Made by a program: the position numbers and the translations under genes. Positions 35,880 to 46,600 of a DNA stretch of 64,000 bases are shown piece by piece. Origin of the DNA: Saccopteryx bilineata (lineage: Eukaryota > Chordata > Mammalia > Chiroptera > Emballonuridae); NCBI RefSeq assembly GCF_036850765.1, contig NC_089495.1, positions 192,031,847-192,095,846 of the forward strand, in the 5' to 3' direction. How positions within the stretch are numbered: the first letter of the stretch is position 1; each line of letters begins with the position of its first letter. The notes beneath the pieces were generated by a model that was not told the DNA's origin, made no database searches, and worked only from the letters and a program-made list of their open reading frames with translations.

Positions 35880-37470
35880 TTCTTATCTAAAACAAAAAGT
35901 CAAGGTGATATCTGTTTCACAGAATGTGAATTTTAAATGAGATAAGTTTAGATTGAAAGCAGAATGTGTACTTCCTGTTTTAGGCCAGAGCTATGGGCTA
36001 AATTTAGTAAAAGATTTTTAATAGAGACAGTTATAAGGTCCTACAGTTGGGTATATAACCAACTGTGTGAACACAGCATAGGAGAAGGTAGCTTAGCAGC
36101 AACATATCTAGAAAGATCGAGGATGTGTCTCCAGCAGGCTTAATATGAATCAGTAATATGGTGTGACTGTTTTCCAACAACATTCATTAATTATCAATTG
36201 ATTACCTACTATGTAATGGAAGGTTTTTTTGTTTGTTTGTTTTGGTAATGGAAGTTTTAAATTTTGTTAACAGAACTATCCAAAACAGAATTTTCCAAAC
36301 TAAGTTCTGCAGAGAAGCACTTGATGTTACTAGTTACTACATGGCGGGGTGTGGTGGAGGCTGGTTAGGGAAGTAGCAGGCTAGATAATTGAACATCTGT
36401 GTTGGAGAATTTCTTTGGTCTTGAGCTATTATGAATTATGGATCTCTAAGAGGGGGCTCGAGTTGACAGTGGTAACAGATGGAGCAGGGCTTCTGGAAGT
36501 CTGCTTTTTTCTGGACCACTCTGCCAGCATGGGCACTGCCCTTTGTCAAGTGTGGACAACAGGGCCCCTATCCATAGGAGAGGAGCCAGGATGGGGTTGG
36601 GGAGTGAGGGAGTGTGATGGCACCGTGGGAAGGACACACGAAGTCGGGGGGGGGCTGTCTAGCCCAGGGTGTGGGAGGGGCAGGTAGGGTACAGGTGAGA
36701 GTAATGGGTGAGTGTGAGGGAGACTGAAAATATCTGAGGTGGGGAAAGGGATTTGACGGTTCTGTCAAGAGGCAGAATGAGAGCCAGTGGGTAAAAGTGG
36801 GAAACATTTTGGACCCAACCCAAGGTAAAAGGCTTTTGAAGATGGCCGTATTTTACGTGTTGACTCTGAGTTGTTGGAAGACTTAGTTTTTGGGTGGTGT
36901 GAAAGCATTAGATGGTCTTGAAGTGTTCTTTAAAATCCCATCCAACCCCATGTCTATAAATTTGTGATACATTTCTTTTGTTTTGCAAAATTTATTTTCT
37001 CAGCCTTCTATTTTTCAATATTGTGCTCATTCCTGTGGATAATTAGAAAAGAGCATTAATAAGATGTGGTTTGTTAAGTTTATTAGTTGGATGACAGGAC
37101 TGACAATGAGACAGTTAGCAAACTAAGACAAAATATAAACAAAGGGCTCATTTTGGTAATCTGTAACATTATCACAGAGCTATGAGAAGGGGGAGACTGG
37201 AGAAGTATGTAAACTGGTGTTTGAAGGATTAATCAGGTTTGCAAGGCAGAAAGGACAATGGCATTGTGGGTCAGCAGAAGCCCAATATGAAGGCAAGAGA
37301 CACAGGCTTTTGAGCAGAAGCAATGAATCTGTAATTAAGAAAGATCCATCTGGCAGTTTTGTATGAGATAAAAATTTGAGAGCTGTCTCCTTAAGAGTTA
37401 TCATCCATGGGGTGCCTGAAATCTTTGATGAGGGAGAGATTGTGGCTAGAACATGGATGAGCAAATGTTC
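35880..37470. other. Intron 1 segment with no recognised gene
   Basis: Largely unique. A G-rich patch at about 36560-36720 gives proline-rich chance frames on the minus strand that look like no known protein. Confidence 0.45.
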
Positions 37471-37475
37471 TAGCC

Positions 37476-37663
37476 CAGTGGTCGGCAAACTCAGTCAACA
37501 GAGCCAAATATCAACAGTACAATGATTGAAATTTCTTTTGAGAGCCAAATTTTTTAAACTTGAACTATATAGGTAGGTACATTCCTTACTGAGGTAGCAC
37601 CTGCACGTGGTATTTTGTGGAAGAGTCACACTCAAGCGGCCAAAGAGCCTCAGCCGAACAGGG
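37476..37663. mobile_element. Non-autonomous hAT, family A
   Basis: Starts CAGTGGTCGGCAAACTCA. The interior matches the copy at 49181. The right end is altered. Perfect 8-bp duplication ttctagcc at 37468-37475 and 37664-37671. Confidence 0.9.
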
Positions 37664-37690
37664 TTCTAGCCACAAGCTTAGTGGTTAGAG

Positions 37691-38012
37691 CAGGGGTCCC
37701 CAAACTTTTTACACAGGGGGCCAGTTCACTGTCCCTCAGACCGTTGGAGGGCCGGGCTATAAAAAAAACTATGAACAAATCCCTATGCACACTGCACATA
37801 CCTTATTTTAAAGTAAAAAAACAAAACGGGAACAAATACAATATTTAAAATAAAGAACAAGTAAATTTAAATCAACAAACTGACCAGTATTTCAATGGGA
37901 ACTATGCTCCTCTCACTGACCACCGGTGCCCCTTCCAGAAGTGCAGTGGGGGCTGGATAAATGGCCTCGGGGGGCCGCATGCAGCCCGCGGACCGTAGTT
38001 TGGGGACCCCTG
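37691..38012. mobile_element. Non-autonomous hAT, family B, 322 bp
   Basis: Inverted ends CAGGGGTCCCCAAACT and AGTTTGGGGACCCCTG match perfectly over 16 bases. Perfect 8-bp duplication ggttagag at 37683-37690 and 38013-38020. It lies 27 bp beyond a family A insertion. The centre is AT-rich with no transposase. Confidence 0.95.
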
Positions 38013-38101
38013 GGTTAGAGCGTAGCTATACCTGGTTCAAGTCCATTTTGCTGTTAACCTACATGGAAAAATTGAAGCCTAGAAATTGACTATACATTGG
38101 A

Positions 38102-38405
38102 ACCTGACCAGGTAGTGGCACAGTGGATAGAGCATCGGACTGGGACGCAGAGGACCCAGGTTTGAAACCCTGAAGTTGCTGGCTTGAGCGTGGGATCATA
38201 GACATGACCCCATGGTCACTGGCTTGAGCCCAAGGTCTCTGGCATGAGCAGGGGTCACTCGCTCTGCTGGAGTGTGTGTCCCCACCCCCATCAAGGCACA
38301 TTTGAGAAAGCAATCAATGAACAACTAAGGTGCTGCAACGAAGAATTGATGCTTCTCATCTCTCTCCTTTCCTGTCTGTCTATCCTTGCCTGTCCCTCTC
38401 TTTGA

Positions 38406-38480
<75 letters not shown>

Positions 38481-38596
38481 TGATCAGTGAATAACTAAGG
38501 AGCCGCAGCAAAGAACTGATGCTTCTCATCTGTCTCCCTTCCTGTCTGTCCCTATCTGTTCCTCTCTATCACAAAAAATAAATAAAAGAAATAAAA
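38102..38596 (+). repeat. Composite sense SINE with (CT)n(CA)n and second SINE tail
   Basis: SINE head 'cctgaccaggtagtggcacagtgg' through 'gatgcttctcatctctctcc', then (CT)n at about 38406-38438 and (CA)n to 38478. After that, a second partial copy of the distal SINE half ('gaataactaaggagccgcagc' to 'gatgcttctcatctgtctcc'). One perfect 21-bp duplication brackets everything (38081-38101, 38597-38617), which points to a single insertion. Confidence 0.9.
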
Positions 38597-38725
38597 AGAA
38601 ATTGACTATACATTGGATTGTTTACTTGCCTATTAAGATAATTATGAGGATTAAATGAGATAAAGAATTATGTAATTAAGTGCTCAATAAATGTTACTTA
38701 ATATTATTTATTATGTAGCTGAAGT

Positions 38726-38900
38726 TCTCTAGAACTGTGATTCTGGAAATGTGGTCCTCAGACCAGCCACATGGTATCACCTGTAAACTTGTTACAAGTG
38801 AAATTGTGCAGCACCCCTCTGACACTGAATTAGAGTCTCTGGGGTGGGGCCTAGGATGCAAGCTTGAGAAAGCTCTCCAGGAGAGAGGTAGGGCAAGATT
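38726..38900 (+). mobile_element. MER5A-like hAT relic
   Basis: 'gtggtcctcagaccagccac', 'tagagtctctggggtggggcc' and 'gaaagctctccag' are the conserved segments of MER5A. Confidence 0.7.
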
Positions 38901-39087
38901 GAGAACTGCCTTGGAGTCATCCTGCAGAGCTAAGAAAGGGAGAGAATTTAAAAGAGGGGCTTAACTACGGTGTCCTTTGCAGCGTGGAAGACAAAAAGCA
39001 CAGAGAAGATTGTATTATTTGTGGGGAAAGAGGTATTTTTTTGCAGTGCCTAACAGCCTTGTATTTTTTTAGTTTTCTCACTTTTAG

Positions 39088-39600
39088 TGTTAAAAAATGG
39101 CGCAGGGCAGTGCCAGGTATGTGATTTGTGAAATTGCTAATTACCTTCCTGCTTGGGAAGGACCATTGTTATGCTAATGTGTGCTGGAGGAGAGGTTTTG
39201 GAACCAGAGAAGTTTTAAAAGGAGAGAAGAAGGGAGAGAGAAGCCAAGATGGCAGAGAAATAGAAAGAAGCCAGTTTTGCAGTTTGTGCAGAGGGAATGC
39301 AGAGTGCTGAGGAAGAAGCCATGTTGGCAGAGGTGAGGGGCTTTGCGAGCTCCACTGAGACTGGTGAGGCCTTTGATTCTAGGAGCAACCGGAGAAGATT
39401 CTCCTGGTTGTGGAACTGGCGAATGTATTGGTTGCTTTGTGAGCTCTAGTGAAAGCTAAGTGCTTTTCCCTGTGTGTTTGCTCATTGGCCGGTATGAGTC
39501 TTGAATAAAGTAAAGACCCACCATTTTTTGGCTCCACTGTTTCTTTACTGTCTGTCAGAATTCAATGGGAACCTGCATCTGCATGACCACAATGGCGGCG
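39088..39600 (+). repeat. ERV LTR-like segment with AATAAA
   Basis: Starts TGTTAAAAAATGG and has a TATA-like 'tttttaaaagg' region near 39213. 'gaataaagtaaagacc' (poly(A) signal near 39502) is followed by a U5-like stretch 'actgtctgtcagaattcaatggg'. Motifs 'caagatggc' and 'aatggcggc' resemble YY1 sites. No internal retroviral coding region is seen. The 3' end and duplication are unresolved. Confidence 0.5.
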
Positions 39601-40495
39601 GCACCTGGCCATACAAGATCCCAAGTGGAGTACAGAAATCATATTCTCTTATATTTGTGATCTCCAGGTTTCATATCATAGAGAGACCTAAAAGAAAGCC
39701 AGTGGAGCTCACTTTCCAAAATGACTGTGGTTGGGCAGTTAGTCTGAATAACCTTTTTTAAGAATATGGTTTTTGGTTTATTAAGATTTGACATATAATA
39801 TTATATTAGCTTTAGGTGTACAGTATCCTGATTTGATGTTTGTGTATATTGTAAAGGGAGTATGTTTCAGTTAACACTTGAGTTTATTCCCTGCTTTATT
39901 CCCATTTCTTCAGACTTTGAGGCTAAGGTGGATGGGTAGGTAGTGAGTATTGCTTACAGTCTTTCATTATCTTCTTTTTCTCTCCAGACACCCCAAGGAA
40001 AAGTAGCTGGAGTCTTAGTCCACCACTTTCAAAAGGCTGCCAAGACCAGGCCTAGGTCTGAATGTTTCATTAGGCAGAGCAGTCAGTGTTTTCCATTCTC
40101 TGCCTATAGCCGACGAATACTGAGAAGATGAAAAGAGATCGAAGATCTTTTTAAGAATGTTTTAATGATCCATAAAGTTCTTTCCGATTGTTATCTTGCT
40201 AGAGTTACAGATTGGGTATGAAGCCCTGGTAGAAAATAATTTTTTAAATGTATGGTTTTCCTGAAACTGCTGAATATTGACAGAAATTGTCCCTAAGTCC
40301 TACTAGCTACACAGAAATATTGGCATCCTGAAAACATTGAACCCAGTATGGAAAACAGAGCTATGACATTTTTAGGGTTTTAGAACTGAAAGAGGTTGAA
40401 AAAAATAAACCCAAAGTTATATATGTTTTTTCTTTGTTTTGATATGGTTGCTTTTGAATTCACTTCCTTTTCTCCCTCCTTCCTGTTTTCCACAG

Positions 40496-40630
40496 TGAAC
40501 ACCTACCTCTTCATGATGCAAGCTCAAGGCATTCTGATCCGGGACAACATGAGGACAATCGGCGCTCAGGTTTACGAGCAGGTGGTTCGGAGCGCTTATG
40601 CCAAGAGGAATAACAGCGTAAATGACTCAG
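40496..40630 (+). CDS. B4GALT5: B4GALT5 exon 2 (stem region)
   Basis: 135 coding bases. It enters with the last two bases of Val39 after 'ttttccacag' and leaves one base into Asp84 before 'gtatat'. Encodes the lumenal stem after the membrane anchor, beginning NTYLFMMQAQG. Residues 77-79 are Asn-Asn-Ser, a glycosylation sequon. Confidence 0.96.
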
Positions 40631-43600
40631 GTATATTTTTAGCAAAGACGTGGTTTGCTTAGAATGTCTCCTCCCAGGAGAGTGAAATATGGTTGGAATA
40701 ATGATCTTTGATGGAACAAAATGCATTGTAAAAGAAGGAAAGTTTTGCTGAGCTTTCTTTACCTTATGACTAAAAAGAAGCTCTTGGAAAATGAATCCTT
40801 GTTCTGCTAATAGTATGTTAAGTGTGACTAAATGGCCTCCGTTTCACTCCTAATACTTTCCAGGGATGGGGGGAGGAAAGGAATACCTTTCAAGACCTTT
40901 TTCTCAGTGTAGTTGCCCCAGTAGGCAGATTAAGGATCTGTTAGGACAGTGGTCGGCAAACTCATTAGTCAGCAGAGCCAAATACCAACAGTACACCGAT
41001 TGACATTTCTTTTAAGAGCCAATTTTTTTAAACTTAAACTATATAGGTAGCTACATTGTTATTAACTTAATTAGGGTACTCCAAACCTGGCCAAAGAGCC
41101 GTGGTTTGCGGACTGCTGTGTTAGGACACCAGCAAAACAGGAGCACCAAAAGCTGTTTCTGGAACTGATTTCAAAAAATGTATTCGTCCAGCCAATCAGG
41201 AAAAACAGAACTTGGTTGGACTTCCTGATACTTATTTTATGGCTTCACATTGTGGGATTTGTTTATTTTGGGTTTTTTTTTTTTGAGTTACACGTGGCGA
41301 TGACGATGCTCCATGTTTTTAAAGCTAATGGAGCCTGGTTGCCACACAGGAAGAGGTGCTCTGACTCCGTTCCTATTGGACTCTGCTTGAATGTATCCCA
41401 CCCAGCAGGACTTGTTGTGAATGCTTAACAAGTTTTCTTTTCATGACAATCATGTCATCTGGGACAGTTTTCACAAATTATAAAAGTAGCTTCTGGAAGT
41501 TGTTGACTAGGTCACCTGGTTTACCTTTCCCAGTCGGGTGTGGTTTCATCCTGTGGTTTAACTCCAGCTCGGGGCTTAGTCTGGTGGTCAGATTCATTGA
41601 GTTTTGAAGAAAGCTTTCAGACTATTCAGCTAAGCATTGCAGTGATGGGCACAAGAGTGAACATTTCTGCCTAAGTCTTTGCAACTTTTACTGTGGCTTT
41701 TCTTATCTTATAAGCACTAATTACATAGAGAGGAAAAAAAGAACACACTTTAGATGGCTTGCCTAAAATATATTGTAAGAACTTGTTCCTGAATCATGGT
41801 TTTGACTATTTTTATAAAAGGCTATATACACAGGCAGTTCTTTACCTTTGAGAGAAAGCTGTCTTTTTTATGTCTCTTTTTAACTCTTCCAGAAATTGAA
41901 CAAAGGATTTCCAGGTGGTTAAGTGGGACTGTTGTAAAACTTGTCCAGTCTAGCCAGGGATGGTTTTCATTTTAAAAATAGATTCTGAGATTTTATTTTA
42001 TTTTATTCTGCTAAGCATTCATGATTTGCCTCATTTCTTCAACTGAGGATTAGTATTACCTATGGCTTCTTACTGCTTTCACTCAAGCCTACTATTATAG
42101 AATACATTATATATTTAAAAAACATTTTTTCCTTCAAATCAATTCTCCCTTCTTCTGTAGTAAGTTCTAAGATAGTTCACAGCTCACAGTAGAATATGAA
42201 ATTGCTTTGCAAACACTGCAACTGAGAATTATTCTGTGATACTTGGAATCTCAAGAGAAAACATTGCCTCGTGAAGGGAAGTTAAATCTTGAAAATTGAC
42301 CACATCCTAAAAAAAATTTTTTTTGACCACATCCTAATTTATCAGTCTGCCCTGCTGGCTAGTTTAGCAGGAACAAAGAATTATAGTAAGCGAACCAGAT
42401 AAGCTGTGGTATTTGCTTTTTGTTTGCAAAGAGCAAGTGATCGACTTTTCAGAGCTTTTAAGCCAAAACTGTGGTCTCAGGACAAATTGCCTTGAGCTCT
42501 GAACCATACCTGGAAGAGGAATCCTGGCAGTTCCCCAAAGTCATGGGAGAAGTTTGAGTACATTCTTGTTCCCTAATTCATCGTGTGTGGCATTAGGTTT
42601 TACCAATGATCCTAACGCACTTTGTCTGATTTGACTAGACCAGGCGTGGCCAACAGTTTTTGTCCCCCCCGCCCCCCGGCCAGATTAGAAAGAAAACTTT
42701 TTTCATGAGCCAGACGAAGTATTAAAATTAAATAATGTTAAATACAAAAATGATTCTTTTAAGTAAACAAAATTTTATTATGTAATGTTTATGAATAAAT
42801 GTGAGTGAAAAAATTTTAATATGCAATATTATTTTAATAAACATTTTAATAAAAATATAATTACTACCATATAAATATTCAAACTATCGTAATCAATCGA
42901 AACAATATTTAATTAATAGAATGAGCTTGAAGGGGTTATATTGCAAACAAAACAATTATTTTGTTTTACAAACAGCCTGGACACGTTTTCAGTTATCAAC
43001 TGCAGCTATTGTCTGTGCTACAATGCCACTTGATTCAGCACACTTGACCACAAAAATAACGAGTTGTTTGACCTTGGGCACGCACTGGCAAACTCCGCCT
43101 AGAAGAATGTGGGTTTCACGTCGCCGCTGTCAAACAGTTCATATTGAATACAGACAAGTACAAAAGTTGTAAATCTTTATAATGGAATTAAAAGAAAAAA
43201 AGTATTGCGAATCCATTCGATCAGTTATTGGAAGTTAACCCTAGGTTAGTCACTATCACTTTTCCACGTATCACTATCTTCTTAAATATCTCGATTTCCG
43301 ATAATCAAAGACACTTCCGCTTCTGAGTAGTTGAGATTTTAAAGTAGTGGAGAATATTAAAAATTTAATCGCGGGCCAGATAAACTCATTACGCGGCCCG
43401 GATCCCTATGTTGGCCATGCCTGGACTAGACTGTGTCCCAATCAGATGGACAGAATATTATGTTGCTTCTATTTTTCACATATAGTACAAATCATCTTGG
43501 GGGTGTTGCAGAGCCTTGGTCATGTGACTTTCCCTGACCTCCGCCCCAGAGCTGCTTTAGGTTCTGTGGTAGAACTAAGGGAGTCCTTTGACTATAATTC

Positions 43601-46600
43601 CAAAGCTTTTGCCCAGTACCACTCTGGATAAATTAGGAACATTAGTGTTGTGACATTTATCCATGCCTCTCCAAGGTTAGATGATGCTAGCTAGGACTTC
43701 TTTCTGGGCACTTGGTGAGGTAGTCTGTTCTCTTTGAGCAGTCAGAGGGGCACACAGCGGGACACCATTTTTACACCGCTGCTGGTCTTGAACACAGGAT
43801 CTCACTAGTTCCCGGAGGGCTGTTGTCCTTGAAAACTGAGCACAGAAATGTCATGTGACCTTGAAAAGCATATCCAGCGACTCGTTCTTATTTGATTTTG
43901 CATGCATTTCTTAAATTATACACCAAAATAAGTCTTTCTATTATCTCTCTGGTTAAAACAGTTAATCATCCATTTTGTGTTGAATTTGTTGTGATGTGAT
44001 TTCCCTTATAAATTAAAAGTCTTTGCTGTTGGGGGCTACATTATTATGCTAGATGCTTCACTTGCACTATCCCACAGACTCCTCACAAGAACTCAGTACG
44101 GTAACTACTGCATCCCCAGTTAGGGGTGAAGGGCTGAAGCGTACAGGAGTGCGAAGACTTCATGCAGCAGTGGAGTTGGGAATTGCTGGCCTTTGAGTCC
44201 CAGCGGCGCCCTCATGGCCACTGTCACTGTTTATCCCTAGTACCTTGTACTCTGCTTAGAACATAGGGGACGCTCAGTAAATGATTTTTGAGTGAGTGAG
44301 TGGATAGATTTAACAAGAAAACACATTATAAATGTTGTAACCTAATTCTGACTTTACCATCTCCATTGGCTTCTATATTATTGGTATATCCTTAGCGGGT
44401 AACTGTTTTTTTTTTTTTGTTTTTCTTTACAGAGACAGAGAGTCAGAGAGAGGGATAGATAGGGACAGACAGACAGGAGCAGAGAGAGATGAGAAGCATC
44501 AATCATCAGTTTTTCGTTGCGACACCTTCGTTGTTCATTGGTTGCTTTCTCATATGTGCCTTAACCGTGGGCCTTCAGCAGACCGAGTAACCCCTTGCTC
44601 AAGCCAGCGACCTTGGGTCTAAGCTGGTGAGCCTTGCTCAAACCAGATGAGGTCGCGTTTAAGCTGGCGACCTCGGGGTCTCGAACCTAGGTCCTCCACG
44701 TCCCAGTCTGATGCTCTATCCACTGTGCCACCACCTGGTCAGGCCTTAGCGGGTAACTGTTAAAGAAGAAATATTTCACTGGAATTGTATCTGGTGAAAG
44801 CTATGATTTTTATTCATTTCAAACCAATTCTCTGCCTAGCACAGTCAGAGGGTGTTCTGGGTCTCAGGCTGCTGAGATGGCCAGGTGACTGTCACCTTTG
44901 ACCCAGCCACTCCCACCAGGAGCTCTGTGGTCTTAGCCTGGACTAAGGCTGTCTGCCAGCTCCTGCCCCACCCTGTAAGTAGTGCTGTGGCCCACACCCA
45001 CACTCAAAGGCCTTCATTAGGCCAAGTGTAGCCGAAAAGCTTACTGTGACATTTAAGTAATGCTAGTTTTCTTTATCCTGGAAAGCTAAAGTGGCGAATG
45101 TCTAATAAGAATGTTCTTCGGGAGATCAAGACTGTGCACACAAACCTCTCACTGTCGCCCCCACCCCCGTCACATACTCAGAAAAATGTCTGTTGCCATA
45201 AGCAGATAAAATGAAGTGTCCCTGCCAGTGCACATTGAAATCTATTCTGTACATAGATGTTCCTAACTTCTTTCTGGTTTTTAGATGCTCAGTCAGTCCA
45301 CAGTCTTGTTTATGTCAACTCTCCCGCAGGTAGTTGGCCTTACGAATGCCAACTCTTAAAAAATACTAATTTTTTTATATTTTACAGATATTGCCCCCCA
45401 TAACATCTTCTAGCACATAAAAATTTCTATATTTTTTAAGCAGAAAGACAAGTGTTTGTTTTTTTCTCAATGGGAGGGAAAAGTGGTGGTTGTTTCTGGA
45501 ATCTTTTGGTCAGCACTTCCCAGACTCTGCTCAACTAGATTTGGCAATATAAGGAAGAAAGCAGATTTTCCACGCACTTCATAGAGGCATGGTCATGTCA
45601 CTCCTGACTGCACTGGTTTCAGAGACACAGCTAAACTTTCTACTTCCTTCCCCCGGGTTGAGGGGGGCTTTAAAAAATATTGATGCCATACCGTGCTCTC
45701 CCAGAGGTTCTTACTTAATTAGCAATTAGCCTGGGGCATAGCCTGGACATTCAGGGTTTTAAAAGCTTCTAGATGATTCTAATGTGCAACCAAAGCTCCA
45801 AACCATTAGTATGGAATGAAGTTGAATAAGCAGCCATTTGAATCTGTAGATAGGAAGGATGTCAGCTGTTCTCCCAGTTTATAAATGTAGAAACAGCTGC
45901 CGCCTTTGCCCTTCCTTCTGCCTCCCTCGCTGGAAGAACATGTCTTGATTTGAAATAGATTCGATTTAAATGAAAATGTAAAGCCCTGGCCATGGACATT
46001 AAGCAAGCTGGTCTTTTTTCTTTTCAGCAGTTTCTTCGTTCAGTAAGTCCCTGCGTGAGAAGAGTAAAGCATTGGGGTTTGCTTCCCCTGAGCAGTGTCT
46101 AGTACAGTCCACTCATTTCTAGGCGGCTGGGCAGGAGGACCCAGTTGCGCAGTAACCATGCAGTTTACCAGATCGTGAGCAGTCAGTGACCTCTGCCTTG
46201 TCCACTTCTTTAAAAATTTTATTTCTAGAACTTAAAATTAGAAATGAGGAAATTAGGAGTTAGGGTGGTTTTTTTTCCCTCAGTTAGGAGTTGTGTATTT
46301 GAAGATTTTTAATTTTTTTTTGACAGAGACACAGAGTCAGAGAGAGGGACAGATAGGGACAGACAGGCAGGAAGGGAGAGAGATGAGAAGCATCAATTCT
46401 TCATTGTGGCACCTTAGTTGTTCATCGATTGCTTTCTCCTATGTGCCTTGACGGGGGGGGGGGGGCTACAGCAGAGTGAGGTACTCCTTGTTCAAACCAA
46501 TGAACTTGGGCTCGAACCAGTGACCTTTGGGCTCGAGCCAGCGACCATGAAGTCATGTCTATGATCCCACGCTAAAGCCAGCGACCCCGTGCTCAAGCTG

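Larger units (their letters stand above)
1..40495 (+). other. B4GALT5: B4GALT5 intron 1, 3' part (5' end outside window)
   Basis: All sequence upstream of exon 2 is read as intron 1 because exon 2 begins inside codon 39 after a pyrimidine-rich tract and CAG. No exon 1 is visible: no CpG-rich start and no Arg-rich N-terminus followed by a hydrophobic anchor. A first intron over 40 kb fits the human gene, which spans about 80 kb mostly because of intron 1. The interval is mostly repeats, listed separately. I saw no other gene in it. Confidence 0.85.

Noticed and set aside
39570..39600. ATGGCGGCGGC as a gene start
   Set aside because: The frame closes quickly or is not protein-like; the motif is better read as part of an LTR-like segment or a YY1-type site.
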